Source of the DNA: a virus
Strand: one strand, 5' to 3'
Length of the DNA stretch: 27,829 bases
Virus record (IMG/VR): IMGVR_UViG_3300036832_000374
Location: 1 to 27,829 of that record
Shown: positions 5,872 to 14,245 of the stretch, piece after piece
How the letters are laid out: each line of letters begins with the position of its first letter
Numbering within the stretch: the stretch's first letter is position 1
Notes under the pieces: model-generated
Databases searched by the model: none
What the model was told of the DNA's origin: nothing
What the model saw: the letters and a program-made list of their open reading frames with translations, nothing else
Position numbers and translations under genes: made by a program

Positions 5872-6364
5872 AAACATGGCAGCCAACGACCCGACGCTTA
5901 TCCGGGTCAAGAAGATTCCGGTTGGCACTGTCGTCAGGTTCTACGGCCGCAGCGGTGCAATGCGGCAGGGCCGCAACGAATTTCCGGCTTTCGTGCTCAA
6001 GCAGCATCCGGATGACGGCAGCCTCGACCTGATCGTGTTTTTCGAGGCGGAGGACATGATCTGGGAGCAGCGGGTGCGCGCCTACGACGAAGCCACCAAT
6101 CCCCACCACAGCTGGTCGCCTGTCGAGCCGATCGAGGACGATCGCGAGGTAAAGCCGGTGCTTTATGGCACCGACGAGGCATCAGATGCCACTTTGGCGC
6201 TGGACGCCGCCATTGATGGAATGGCTGGGGAAATTGAGGGACTGCGCCAGCAGATGTATGGCGAGTATCAGCCGCCGGACAAGTCTATGATCGAGTATCT
6301 CGCGGACTTCGACAAGAGGCTACGCGAGCTGGAGATGAAACTGGAGCGCAAATTGAGGAAGTGA
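5846..6364 (+). CDS. Hypothetical protein with C-terminal coiled coil
   Basis: A 172-residue acidic protein. Residues 15-85 look like a small beta barrel (GTVVRFYGRSG, FPAFVLKQHPDDGSLDLIVFF, YDEATNPHHSWSPVE). Residues 108-172 are helical with heptad-like spacing, ending in LAELEMK-type repeats (LRELEMKLERKLRK) typical of a coiled coil. The pattern of a beta domain plus coiled coil recurs in phage baseplate or neck proteins, but I recognise no named family. The start overlaps the previous gene by 26 bases, with GAAGG upstream; M11 is an alternative start. Only one base separates its stop from the portal start, so its product is probably made in step with the portal. Confidence 0.6.
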   Translation: MSHLQQAIENMAANDPTLIRVKKIPVGTVVRFYGRSGAMRQGRNEFPAFVLKQHPDDGSLDLIVFFEAEDMIWEQRVRAYDEATNPHHSWSPVEPIEDDREVKPVLYGTDEASDATLALDAAIDGMAGEIEGLRQQMYGEYQPPDKSMIEYLADFDKRLRELEMKLERKLRK

Positions 6365-6365
6365 G

Positions 6366-8822
6366 ATGGCGCGAGCCGCTGATCAAATCCTTGATGATGT
6401 CACCTATTCGGATGTGACGCCGGGTGCCGAGAGTGACATGCGGTCATCTCAGGACGAGGGCGAGCGCAAGGCGGCAATTCCACTGTCGAAGAGAGACCCG
6501 AAGGCTCAATTTCTCATTCTGCGGGCCAACACCAATGCCGATCTCGAGTATTCGGCTAAATGGCGCCGACAGGCGACCGAAGACTTGGGATTTGTCGCTG
6601 GTGACCAGCTGTCGCGGGAAGACAAGCAGCTGCTGGACGAACAGGGGCGGCCACATATTGTCTTCAATCGTATCGAGACCATCCTGAAGGCGATTGCCGG
6701 CATGGAAATCAATGGCCGGCACGAGATCAACTTTATCCCGCGCAATAATGCTGACACCGCCAAGAACGAACTGCTCACCGCGGTCTCGAAATGGATGGGT
6801 GACGGCTGCGATGCCGAGGATGAGCAGTCCGAAGCATTTCAGCAAGCGATGAGTGCCGGTCTCGGGGTTTCGGAATGCCGCTATTCGTTCGAAAATGAGC
6901 CAGAGGGCTCATACATCGAGGAACAGATCGACTGCCGCGAGCTGGTGTGGGACCGCACCGCACGCAAGAAGAATTTGAGGGATGCGCGACGACTGGGACG
7001 GTTGCGCCGCATGCCACTGGGCGACGCTTTGCAGATGTTTCCCGGCAAGACCAAACTGCAGATCGATGCCCAGTGGGCCAATACGCAGTACCTCGACGAG
7101 GCGACGCTGAAGTCGATCGAGGAAAAACGCATCCGCGAGGAAAACACCGCGCTCTGGGAGGACTATGACGATCGCAACGAGGTGACGGTCGTTGTCATTC
7201 AGTGGCGGGAGCGCGAGCCATACTGGCGCGTTGCCGATGTGGCCAGCAATACCATCCAAGACTATACCGAGCCGCAATACAGCAAGATCAGCGGACGGTT
7301 GAAGGCGATCGGCAAGCGAGTGGGCGCTAATGTCGCCATCCACGCCCGCAAGGCTTTCCGCTGGCGTTATTATCAGGCGTTTCTGGGTGCCGACGCATTG
7401 CTGGAAGCCGTTCAGCCGGCGCCATGCGGCAATCAGTACTCGTGGGGCATAATCACGGGCGCCTTCGATGCCAAGACACGGCAGTGGTATGGGCTGGTGC
7501 GGGTGATGCGTGACCCGCAGATGTGGGCCAACAAGTTTATGTCGCAGATCATGCAGATCATGAACGCCACGGCGAAAGGCGGCATCTTGGCGGAGGCTGA
7601 TGCCTTCGACGATCAGCGTGAGGCGGAAGAGACCTATGCGATGCCGGAGGGCATCACGTGGATGTCGCCCGGCGCGCTGTCCGGCCAGAAGCCGAAGATC
7701 ATGCCAAAGCCCGGGCAGGGCGACCCCAGCGCCTACGTCAATCTTCTGACCTATGCGGTGAGTTCGATCACCGCGGTGACCGGCATCAATCTGGAGTTGC
7801 TCGGTCAGCAGGACCAGCAGCAGCCGGGCATTGTCGAACACATGCGCAAGCAGGCCGGCATGACGGTGCTGGCGACCATGTTCGATTCGCTGCGTGGTTT
7901 CCTGAAGATCGTCGGCCGCAAGCGGCTGTATTTCATCCAGACGCGCGTTGCGGATGGCACCATGGTGCGGGTAGCCGGCCCCGAATATGCCGGCGTAGTG
8001 CAGGTAACCAAGGACAAGACGACTGGCACCTATGATGTTGTGGTCGACGATGCGCCGACCAGCCCGAACATGAAGGAAGCCAACTGGGCGATCATGCAGC
8101 CGATGCTGACGCTGTTCAAAGACCAGCTGGCGGCCCAGCCAGAGCTGTTATTGCTGGCGCTGGAATACTCGCCGCTGCCGACGCCATTCGTCGACGCCAT
8201 GAAGAAGGCTTTGGCGAAGGCACAGGCCAGCGACCCGGGCCAGCAGCAATGGCAGGAGAGCATGAAGCAGCTGGCGATTTCCAAGCTGACGGCGGAGATC
8301 AACAAGGACCAGAGCATTGCGGAGATGAACAATGCCAAGGCTGGCGCCACCAGCTCGACCGCGACCTATGATCTGGCAATGGCGCAGAATCTGCTGGCGA
8401 AGAACGACATTCAGGGATTCGAGCATCACATCTCGGCGATGAGCGAAGCGGCAAAGGCCGAGCTCAACAAGGCCAAGGCGGCGCATGCCATCGTACTGGC
8501 GCACAAGGACGCACAGCAGGTTGGCATCGATGCGCAGCAGCACGGCAGCAACATGATGAGCGATGCTACCGACCGGGCCGTGGCCCGCCATGGCGCTGCG
8601 GTCGACACCGCGGGCGCGGCAGTAGACCATCACAGTGCATTGACCGATCGTATTCATGCCCATCTCGCTGCGCGCCAGCAGCAGATCGAGGCGCTGCAGG
8701 CGGCAGGTGACCAGCAGCTGACTGCTCAGCAGCTGCAACAGCAGGATGAGCACAACAGGCGTACTAGCGATATTGCCAGAATGGCGGCAACTCAGCCGCC
8801 GCCAGAACCAGAGACCCCATGA
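6366..8822 (+). CDS. P22-like portal protein
   Basis: An 818-residue portal subunit; twelve form the ring through which DNA is packaged and ejected. The N-terminal region has the P22-family pattern: W-R-R-Q-A-T-E-D-L-G-F-V-A-G-D-Q-W/L, then G-R-P-H-I-V-F-N-R-I, I-A-G-M-E-I-N-G-R, and later I-T-A-V-T-G-I-N-L-E-L-L-G with Q-Q-P-G-I-V-E. The last 180 residues are helical and rich in Gln, Ala and His (Q-Q-Q-I-E-A-L-Q-A-A), like the C-terminal barrel of P22 portal, and bring it above the usual 700-odd residues. It begins one base after the previous stop and overlaps the next gene by ATGA. P22-type portal with N4-type capsid is a known combination. Confidence 0.88.
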   Translation: MARAADQILDDVTYSDVTPGAESDMRSSQDEGERKAAIPLSKRDPKAQFLILRANTNADLEYSAKWRRQATEDLGFVAGDQLSREDKQLLDEQGRPHIVFNRIETILKAIAGMEINGRHEINFIPRNNADTAKNELLTAVSKWMGDGCDAEDEQSEAFQQAMSAGLGVSECRYSFENEPEGSYIEEQIDCRELVWDRTARKKNLRDARRLGRLRRMPLGDALQMFPGKTKLQIDAQWANTQYLDEATLKSIEEKRIREENTALWEDYDDRNEVTVVVIQWREREPYWRVADVASNTIQDYTEPQYSKISGRLKAIGKRVGANVAIHARKAFRWRYYQAFLGADALLEAVQPAPCGNQYSWGIITGAFDAKTRQWYGLVRVMRDPQMWANKFMSQIMQIMNATAKGGILAEADAFDDQREAEETYAMPEGITWMSPGALSGQKPKIMPKPGQGDPSAYVNLLTYAVSSITAVTGINLELLGQQDQQQPGIVEHMRKQAGMTVLATMFDSLRGFLKIVGRKRLYFIQTRVADGTMVRVAGPEYAGVVQVTKDKTTGTYDVVVDDAPTSPNMKEANWAIMQPMLTLFKDQLAAQPELLLLALEYSPLPTPFVDAMKKALAKAQASDPGQQQWQESMKQLAISKLTAEINKDQSIAEMNNAKAGATSSTATYDLAMAQNLLAKNDIQGFEHHISAMSEAAKAELNKAKAAHAIVLAHKDAQQVGIDAQQHGSNMMSDATDRAVARHGAAVDTAGAAVDHHSALTDRIHAHLAARQQQIEALQAAGDQQLTAQQLQQQDEHNRRTSDIARMAATQPPPEPETP

Positions 8823-9208
8823 TTTCGGCGAGACATGCGCTGCTACGGCAGGCGCAACAATATTTCCATATGCATCTGCTCGGTGTCGTTAGATGGGATG
8901 ACGTCATCGTCGACAAGCCGATTCCGATTCCGCCCGTGCGGGGAAACCGGGAGCAGGGCAAGTTCAAGGACATCGTGGTAACGCACTTCAATGGTTTTCG
9001 GATGGAACTGATCGGGCCATTCGAGAGTGATGAGCCGCTGGGCCTGATCAAACTAAGTCGCGGAGATAATTGGTTCGAGGGAACGCTGGACGCGGTAACT
9101 TGGTCTCGGGCCGCGGACTTCATCAAGCGACATAAACAGCAGGGAGCCGACCATGGCACCGAAAGCACAACCACTACCACTGGAGCCGGAGACGATTGGG
9201 GACGTTGA
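8819..9208 (+). CDS. Hypothetical protein between portal and scaffold
   Basis: A 129-residue protein, basic at the N-terminus (MISARHALLRQAQQYF) with beta-rich middle (DIVVTHFNGFRMELIGPF, LGLIKLSRGDNWFEGTLDAV) and a helix (WSRAADFIKRHKQQ). I know no family for it. It starts in an ATGA overlap with the portal stop. Its final 18 residues, Thr/Gly-rich and probably disordered, are encoded in a 56-base overlap with the scaffold candidate, an unusually long overlap for this window. The tight coupling on both sides suggests it is needed with portal and scaffold in a set ratio, for instance as a portal-binding or nucleation factor. That role is inference. Confidence 0.55.
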   Translation: MISARHALLRQAQQYFHMHLLGVVRWDDVIVDKPIPIPPVRGNREQGKFKDIVVTHFNGFRMELIGPFESDEPLGLIKLSRGDNWFEGTLDAVTWSRAADFIKRHKQQGADHGTESTTTTTGAGDDWGR

Positions 9209-10439
9209 GGAAGGAACGCCGCCGCCGGAGTCGGAAGTCGACGATCTCGGACTGACACCAGACGAGCGCACGGCCTTCGACGGCATGAGGGAGGCCGACA
9301 GAGGCCTTCCGGAGGCTCCAGAGAGCGATGAACCGGAGCCGGCTGCCGACACCCCGGCCGGGGTCGACAGGCCCACCCTTGAGGCTCCGCCCGCTCCTGT
9401 GGAGGCAAAGAAACCGCCTGCTCCGGCGCCCGAGGAGGACGAGGAGCCGGATACGGTCGTTACCGACCCCCGGACCGGCAAGCAACAGCGCACCATTTCG
9501 TTCGGCAAGCACCAGCGGCTGCTCAACAAGGCCCGGCAGGATGCCGAGGCACTGCGCTCTGCGGCCGAGGAAGGCCGGGTTAATCAGGCCAAGTTGGCGG
9601 AGCGGCTGGCCATTCTCAACGAGGCGCTGACGACGGCGCCTCCGCCACAGCCACGGACGCCACAGGAAGAGGAGCATTTACGCCAGCAGGAAATCGCGCA
9701 GAACCCGCTGCTGGAGGATACCATCGACCCGTCGATCGATCTGGCAGGGTCGATCGCGCAGCTGCAGCGGCGTCAGGTCTTCATGGCCAATGCGTCGTTC
9801 TCCCAGCAAGAGGCGACACAGGAGCAATTGGCCGATCAGACGATGCTCCGCGACTTCAGCCGTGACACGGCAGCTTATGCGACGACGCAGGAGGGTGAGC
9901 ATTTCTTCGGTCCGGACGGCGCCTATCAGTATCTCAAGAACAGCCGTCTCGTGGAGCTCGGCATCGCGCTGTTCGACAAAGACCCGACCGACCCGAACGA
10001 GCAATTCACGCAAGCCGAGATCAACAAGATGATTTCGGACTTCAACGTCGAGGAGAAGTGGGTCGTCAACAATGCTCTGACGGCGGGCAAGTCGCCAGCC
10101 AAGGCGATTATGCGGCTGGCCAAGGGGCGTGGTTGGAAGGCGCCGTCAGCACAGCAAGCTGCAGCTGGTACCCAGCAGGCGAAACCGGCACAACCGAGCG
10201 CCCGGCGAGTGCCTCCGCCCATGCCCACCCCCAGTGCGGTCAGGCAGTTGCAGGCAGAACAGGCCGGCGCGGCAGCTTCGCGGTCGCTGTCGGACGGTGG
10301 CGGCGCTCCTCCCGGCGAGCCCCTTTCGATGGAGCAATTGCTGAAGATGAATGATGACGAATTTGGCATATACATCGACAATCTGCCGCCCGCACGGCTG
10401 CAGGCATTGATGGGCCGGGAATTTCCGGGGCGCGGCTGA
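9153..10439 (+). CDS. Scaffolding protein candidate
   Basis: A 428-residue protein placed between portal and major capsid gene, the usual site of the scaffold. Residues 1-110 are acidic and Pro-rich (PLPLEPETIGDVEEG, APAPEEDEEPD) and likely disordered. Residues 115-240 are strongly helical with coiled-coil character (LLNKARQDAEALRSAAEEG, LAERLAILNEAL). Residues 240-330 are mixed. The C-terminal 100 residues contain a Gln/Ala/Pro linker and a final acidic helix (SMEQLLKMNDDEFGIYIDNL), which resembles capsid-binding ends of scaffolds. GGGAG precedes the ATG at 9153. The scaffold call rests on position, charge and helical layout, not on a firm family match. Confidence 0.65.
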   Translation: MAPKAQPLPLEPETIGDVEEGTPPPESEVDDLGLTPDERTAFDGMREADRGLPEAPESDEPEPAADTPAGVDRPTLEAPPAPVEAKKPPAPAPEEDEEPDTVVTDPRTGKQQRTISFGKHQRLLNKARQDAEALRSAAEEGRVNQAKLAERLAILNEALTTAPPPQPRTPQEEEHLRQQEIAQNPLLEDTIDPSIDLAGSIAQLQRRQVFMANASFSQQEATQEQLADQTMLRDFSRDTAAYATTQEGEHFFGPDGAYQYLKNSRLVELGIALFDKDPTDPNEQFTQAEINKMISDFNVEEKWVVNNALTAGKSPAKAIMRLAKGRGWKAPSAQQAAAGTQQAKPAQPSARRVPPPMPTPSAVRQLQAEQAGAAASRSLSDGGGAPPGEPLSMEQLLKMNDDEFGIYIDNLPPARLQALMGREFPGRG

Positions 10440-10451
10440 CAGGAGGATGAG

Positions 10452-10697
10452 ATGAGCTGTCTCAGTCTGAGTTTCGTTGAGCAGTTATGCGTCTGGCTGA
10501 TCATCGTCATTGCCATCGTCTCGATCATCAAGCTATTGGTGCCGTTTCTGGCCGGCTTGGTCGGATTCCCGATTGTCGGCCAGATCGTCAATATCGTTCT
10601 TTGGGCAATTGTGGCGATTCTGATCGTCTACATCATCTTCGCTCTGCTCAGTTGCCTGCTGGGCGCTGGAGGTAGCTTGCATCTACCGCGGCCGTAG
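10452..10697 (+). CDS. Two-TM small membrane protein in capsid block
   Basis: An 81-residue, almost uncharged protein. Hydrophobic helices run from about 9 to 35 and 43 to 70, joined by a short GFPIVG turn, with a GGSLHLPRP end. It should be an inner-membrane hairpin. GGAGG at 10442-10446 provides a strong ribosome site just after the scaffold stop. A holin is the usual explanation for a small hairpin membrane protein, but holins seldom sit between scaffold and capsid genes. A virion or ejection membrane protein is an alternative. I recognise no family. The gene is the last before a 191-base non-coding stretch. Confidence 0.6.
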   Translation: MSCLSLSFVEQLCVWLIIVIAIVSIIKLLVPFLAGLVGFPIVGQIVNIVLWAIVAILIVYIIFALLSCLLGAGGSLHLPRP

Positions 10698-10888
10698 GAT
10701 ATTAAGAGGTTACCGGGTAATATGCTGAACCCGTAAGCTTGAGGCTTTGAAGTCAGCCTGTTTTGTGGGTGATCGGAAAACCCTCCCGCCCTCTGCAGTG
10801 GGGCGCTTATAAACAGTCTGCACCCATGCATATCGCAAACTGCGCCGCGGCCCCCTATGGGGCCGGGCCATCTTCGCAGGGGTGCCAA
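10698..10888 (+). other. Non-coding leader before HNH gene, with hairpins
   Basis: A 191-base stretch without convincing genes. It holds a strong hairpin, CGGCCCC 10848-10854 with GGGGCCG 10859-10865 and a CTAT loop, 24 bases before the chosen HNH start. A weaker stem, AGGCT 10742-10746 with AGCCT 10755-10759, is followed by GTTTTG and could be a poor terminator. A third weak stem pairs 10714-10718 with 10729-10733. I see no convincing -35/-10 pair. The segment probably arrived with the endonuclease gene, since neighbours on either side are tightly packed. Confidence 0.45.
10848..10865 (+). promoter_or_regulatory. GC hairpin upstream of HNH start
   Basis: Seven perfect G-C pairs with a four-base CTAT loop, ending 13 bases before the AGGGG ribosome site (10878-10882) of the HNH gene. 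No T-run follows, so it is more likely to damp translation or block exonucleases than to end transcription. Confidence 0.4.
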
Positions 10889-11401
10889 GTGGCGTCCGTT
10901 CCACGACTTGAGCGGCTGAACGAATTGTTCCGTTATGACCCCGAAACCGGGCATCTCATACGGCGCATTTCGACGTCGTCGCGCGCTCGGGAGGGGACAA
11001 GGGCTGGGTACCTGCACGAAGCGAGTGGGTACCTATGGGTTAATGTCGACAGCACTCCCTATCGGCAGCATCTCCTCATCTGGCTTATGGTTTATGGCGA
11101 ATGGTGTCCTCGCCTGATCGATCATTCCGATCGCGACCGAAGCAACAACCGCCTCGGTAACCTCCGAAAAGCGACCGAATCTCAGCAGCACCAAAATGCT
11201 GGTTTGCGCCGCGACAATATGTCGGGGGAGCGCGGTGTCCGTCAACATGCCTGTGGGAAATACACTGCCAGACTGTATGTCGACGGTCGAGAAACGCATC
11301 TGGGCTTGTTTGATACGCTGGAAGAAGCCGCTGAGGTCGCGCGGTTGGCGCGCCAGACGCATTATGGCGCCTTTGCGCCACTCTACGACAGAGCGAGGTA
11401 A
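10889..11401 (+). CDS. HNH endonuclease with AP2-like DNA-binding domain
   Basis: A 170-residue free-standing homing-type nuclease. The first 100 residues end in the HNH metal/active site, I-D-H-S-D-R-D-R-S-N-N-R-L-G-N-L-R, which matches the family's 'IDHxNxDxxDNRxxNLR'. The C-terminus is an AP2-like module: G-V-R-Q-H, K-Y-T-A-R-L-Y-V-D-G-R-E-T-H-L-G-L-F-D followed by an A-x-x-A helix. I chose GTG at 10889 because AGGGG lies six bases upstream and the protein then begins V-P-R-L-E-R-L-N-E-L-F-x-Y-D-P-E-T-G, the usual N-terminus; the frame is open back to a TTG at 10763. It sits between scaffold and capsid genes without breaking either. The gene is selfish and not needed for assembly. Confidence 0.85.
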   Translation: MASVPRLERLNELFRYDPETGHLIRRISTSSRAREGTRAGYLHEASGYLWVNVDSTPYRQHLLIWLMVYGEWCPRLIDHSDRDRSNNRLGNLRKATESQQHQNAGLRRDNMSGERGVRQHACGKYTARLYVDGRETHLGLFDTLEEAAEVARLARQTHYGAFAPLYDRAR

Positions 11402-11407
11402 AGCGCC

Positions 11408-12523
11408 ATGTCAACTACAAGCTTTCCGGTTAACGATTCAATGGCCGTCAAGTTGTGGTCGCGAGTACTCGACTACGAGGCTCTCAAATACACGGCGATC
11501 GCACCTTTGATTGGCGACGATGAAAATTCCATCATTCACATGCAGGATGCATTCACGAAAGGCCCGGGTGACGCCATCACCTATGCCATCGTGATGCAGC
11601 TGGCGCAGGCTGGTTTCTCGGAAAACCAGCTGGCCGAGGGCAACGGTGAAGCACTCACCACCTATTCCGATCAGCTTGTGATCAACGAGCTGATGGCGGT
11701 GGCTGGCGTCAAATCCCGGCGCACCATCGACCAGCAGCGTGTGCCATGGGACTTGCGCAACACGGCGAAGGGCCGTCTCGGCGACTGGTACGCCAAGCGT
11801 TATTCAGTGGCTTTCTTCAACCAAGTCTGCAGCTACAATGTCCAGACCGATGTTCGCTACACCGGCCTCAATCCAACGACCTTGGTATCGCCGACCCGTA
11901 TCATCCGGCAGTCTAATCGGGCGAGCGATGATCTTCTGGTCGCTGGTGACACGTTTACTCTCGACATGATCGACAAGGCGAAGGAATTGGCGATCACTGC
12001 GACGCCGATGATTCGGCCGATACGCATCAAGGGCAACAATGGTCCGCGAGGACAGGGCCGCAGCGACTTCGGCAATACGCTGGAGGATATGTACTGCGCC
12101 TACCTGCATCCGTACCAAGTCACGGCAGTTCGCCGCAACACCTCGACCGGTCAGTTCATCGATATCCAGAAGGCGGCATCGATGGGCCGGCAGGATACCG
12201 GCAACCGCATCTTTTCCGGTGCCATCGGCATGTACAACTCGACCATCCTGCGCTCGGCTTACGACGTCACGGATGGTGTGTCTGCAGCCAACGTCGATGT
12301 GCCGACCGTGCGGCGCGCGGTGTTCCTCGGCGGACAGGCGGCGATGATGGGGTTCGGCCGCGACAACAGCCCGAACAAGCTGACGTGGAACGAGGAACTG
12401 TTCGACCACAAGCGGCGCCTTGAGATTTCTGCGCTGACCATCCACGGGATCAAGAAGACCCGCTACAACAACGTCGACTACGGCACCATCGTGATGTCGA
12501 CTTACGCGGCGCCTGCGACCTAA
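11408..12523 (+). CDS. Major capsid protein, N4-gp56 family
   Basis: A 371-residue shell protein. The N4-gp56 family pattern is clear: an N-terminal A-V-K-L-W-S-R, D-x-x-T-Y-A-I-V-M-Q-L, the N-E-L-M-A-V-A-G-V segment, the R-Q-G-x-R-x-D-F-G-N region, Y-C-A-Y-L-H-P-Y-Q-V, and the C-terminal signature D-H-K-R-R-L-E-I followed by G-I-K-K-T-R-Y and D-Y-G-T-I-V. Length is close to the family norm. The fold is HK97-like. The gene lies six bases after the HNH stop, and a GAGG in the end of that gene may act as ribosome site. The decoration candidate follows at once. Confidence 0.92.
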   Translation: MSTTSFPVNDSMAVKLWSRVLDYEALKYTAIAPLIGDDENSIIHMQDAFTKGPGDAITYAIVMQLAQAGFSENQLAEGNGEALTTYSDQLVINELMAVAGVKSRRTIDQQRVPWDLRNTAKGRLGDWYAKRYSVAFFNQVCSYNVQTDVRYTGLNPTTLVSPTRIIRQSNRASDDLLVAGDTFTLDMIDKAKELAITATPMIRPIRIKGNNGPRGQGRSDFGNTLEDMYCAYLHPYQVTAVRRNTSTGQFIDIQKAASMGRQDTGNRIFSGAIGMYNSTILRSAYDVTDGVSAANVDVPTVRRAVFLGGQAAMMGFGRDNSPNKLTWNEELFDHKRRLEISALTIHGIKKTRYNNVDYGTIVMSTYAAPAT

Positions 12524-12534
12524 GGAGAACGGAC

Positions 12535-12951
12535 ATGACTACTGGTGTTCTCGGCACGGCTGCCCGGCAAGACCCGCGGCAAGTCACCAACACGATGAAG
12601 AAGACGATCAACTTCAACGACGCTGCAACCGGCATTGCTGTTCCATTCGCCAATTATCTGCCGCAGGGCGCTTTTCTTACCGGCGTTTGGGTTGAGGTGG
12701 TGACGGCGTTCAATGGCACCACGCCCACGGTGACGGTCGGCATCAGCGGTGGCGCTGCCAACAGTATCGTACAAGCTGGCGACGTGGTGTGGACTGCAGC
12801 GGCGCCCGCTATCAATATCGCGCGTGGGCTCGGCCGGGCGCTGACGGCGGCTGCCGATGTGCTTCCGACAGCGACGTGGAATGCGACCGGCGCCCCGACG
12901 ACCGGTCAGGCGATCGTCGTGCTGGAGTTCGAAGGCGGCTGGCTGTCCTAG
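12535..12951 (+). CDS. Capsid decoration protein candidate
   Basis: A 138-residue beta-rich protein with AAGGAG just before the ATG. Repeating strands (GAFLTGVWVEVVTAFNGTTPTVTVGISGG type pattern split over residues 45-72, then VLEFEGGWLS at the end) and low charge suggest a small beta sandwich. Its place directly after the capsid gene, with only 11 bases between, is where many phages encode a cement or decoration protein present in high copy. I recognise the general type but not a named family. No signal peptide, enzyme motif or cysteine is present. A head fibre base is the main alternative. Confidence 0.55.
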   Translation: MTTGVLGTAARQDPRQVTNTMKKTINFNDAATGIAVPFANYLPQGAFLTGVWVEVVTAFNGTTPTVTVGISGGAANSIVQAGDVVWTAAAPAINIARGLGRALTAAADVLPTATWNATGAPTTGQAIVVLEFEGGWLS

Positions 12952-12971
12952 TTTCTCCCTAGACTTGGGCC

Positions 12972-12999
12972 GGGCGGCCGACCCCGCCCCGCCTCTTTT
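12972..12999 (+). terminator. Possible intrinsic terminator after decoration gene
   Basis: GGGCGG at 12972-12977 pairs with CCGCCC at 12984-12989 around a six-base loop, and CTCTTTT follows within ten bases. The T-run is short and slightly distant, so it may be a leaky terminator that lowers expression after the capsid genes. It was found by eye only. Confidence 0.35.
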
Positions 13000-13013
13000 G
13001 CGAGGTGAGACCC

Positions 13014-13505
13014 ATGATGAAGCGCTTCCTCAACTCAGCTGCCAGCGGTGCCATCTTTGGATTAGCTGCCATGGCTACGGTCGCAATGGCAGTGACCTTG
13101 ACTGGACGCAACAGCGACCGCTATCGCTCGATCGATCAAGTCGGGATGAATGCCGTCTTTCCCGAACTCGGCATCACGGCGACGCCCTCGGGCACGATCG
13201 CAACGGCCTATCAGCTCACTGCGGGTGTTTCGCTGGTATCGACGGTCGCCACCACGGGTGATGCCGTCAAACTGCCTTCGACGACGGCATTCGGTGCCCC
13301 CACCAACCTCGATGCCTCGCTCAATGTGGTTGTCGCCAACAACGGGGCCGCAGTCTCGATGAACCTGTTCCCGTTCGCGGCGACCGACATTATCATTTCG
13401 AATGGTGTCGCAGGTGGTGCAGGAGCTGCACTGGCGGTCGCCAAGCTTAAGTCGGCGGATTGCTGGTCGTTCTCTACCGGGATATGGTTCTGCACGGTTG
13501 GATGA
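13014..13505 (+). CDS. Beta-rich protein with N-terminal TM/signal anchor
   Basis: A 163-residue protein. Residues 3-28 are a basic start plus a hydrophobic helix (FGLAAMATVAMAV), which could be a signal peptide (A-M-A before V-T-L-T) or an anchor. The rest is low-charge and beta-rich (TAYQLTAGVSL, NVVVANNGAAVSMNLFPFA, STGIWFCTVG), a pattern common in trimeric phage head or tail decoration proteins, where 'V-x-N-N-G-A' strands and a C-terminal W-x-C/V strand recur. I chose ATG 13014 because GAGGTGA sits six bases upstream; GTG 13005 and ATG 13017 are alternatives. An export signal on a structural protein is odd, and the hydrophobic N-terminus may instead be a packing helix. Confidence 0.55.
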   Translation: MMKRFLNSAASGAIFGLAAMATVAMAVTLTGRNSDRYRSIDQVGMNAVFPELGITATPSGTIATAYQLTAGVSLVSTVATTGDAVKLPSTTAFGAPTNLDASLNVVVANNGAAVSMNLFPFAATDIIISNGVAGGAGAALAVAKLKSADCWSFSTGIWFCTVG

Positions 13506-13519
13506 GCGGATGAGGCACC

Positions 13520-14245
13520 ATGGCCAACGATCTGACGGCGATGATCTTCCGCATCGCTGCGGAGCTGGGGGCCAGATTTGACCTAGCGGGTGCCATCGGC
13601 TCGGCAAATCAAGCGCAGCCGAACAGCGAGGCCATCCGCAACGCCATCAACACGGCGATCAGCGTCTACCAGAAGCAGCGCTTCCGCTTCAATGAAATAG
13701 ACCCCAGCAATCCGCCGACATTCTCCACGATAGCCGGGGATTCGACCTATTCGACCACCGACAATCCAATCATCTCCTCGGCTTACTTCATCGACTACCT
13801 CAACATCCAGATCGGCAATACGCTGATGCGGCTAGATCAGGTGTCGCCGGAGCGGCAGCACCTGAACATCCAGCTGTTCACGCAATTTGGTCTGCCGACC
13901 AGCTACGCCTATGAGGGCAATACGCTTATCCTGTATCCGATTCCGGTGCAGGTTTACACGATTTACATCGGTGCCCACATTTTCATGCCGGGACCGCAGA
14001 CCGACAGCGAAGCGAACAACGTCTGGATGATGCCGACGCAGGGTGAGCGGCTGATTCGTTGTCGTTCGAAATATGAGGTCGCGCTGCATGTCACCCGCAA
14101 TCAGCAGATGGCGGCGGCGATGTCGCCGGAGCCTGACGGCAATGGTGGTCAGCCGGGCGAGGCCTACAAGGCTTGGCGGTCGCTGAAGGCGGAGGGCAAC
14201 AAGGTCACTTCAGTGCGGTCGCGTGTCAAACCCATGGCGTTCTAG
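13520..14245 (+). CDS. Head-tail adaptor (SU10/P22 gp4-like)
   Basis: A 241-residue connector protein that would bind beneath the portal ring and join the head to the tail hub. The N-terminus has the usual helical pattern M-I-F-R-I-A-A-E-L followed by I-R-N-A-I-N-T-A-I-S-V-Y-Q-K-Q-R-F-x-F-N-E, then a beta-rich centre (I-I-S-S-A-Y-F-I-D-Y-L-N-I, L-P-T-S-Y-A-Y-E-G-N-T-L-I-L-Y-P-I-P) as in the adaptor family of SU10-type phages. Position directly before the hub supports the call. GAGG precedes the ATG. The C-terminal 60 residues are helical and basic. Confidence is good for adaptor, moderate for the exact family. Confidence 0.72.
   Translation: MANDLTAMIFRIAAELGARFDLAGAIGSANQAQPNSEAIRNAINTAISVYQKQRFRFNEIDPSNPPTFSTIAGDSTYSTTDNPIISSAYFIDYLNIQIGNTLMRLDQVSPERQHLNIQLFTQFGLPTSYAYEGNTLILYPIPVQVYTIYIGAHIFMPGPQTDSEANNVWMMPTQGERLIRCRSKYEVALHVTRNQQMAAAMSPEPDGNGGQPGEAYKAWRSLKAEGNKVTSVRSRVKPMAF

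Noticed and set aside
6909-7841. A 310-codon reverse-strand frame over the portal gene
   Set aside because: Antisense shadow of a GC-rich gene; no recognisable motif, and the portal is firmly supported.
10807-10812. TTATAA as a -10 promoter box for the HNH gene
   Set aside because: No plausible -35 element lies 16-18 bases upstream (C-rich sequence there).
10763-10888. Earlier TTG or ATG (10826) starts for the HNH gene
   Set aside because: The added N-terminus is unlike the family, would cover a strong hairpin, and lacks a ribosome site; GTG 10889 has AGGGG six bases upstream.
13005-13013. GTG start for the anchored beta protein
   Set aside because: Its GTG lies within the GAGGTGA ribosome site that serves the ATG at 13014.
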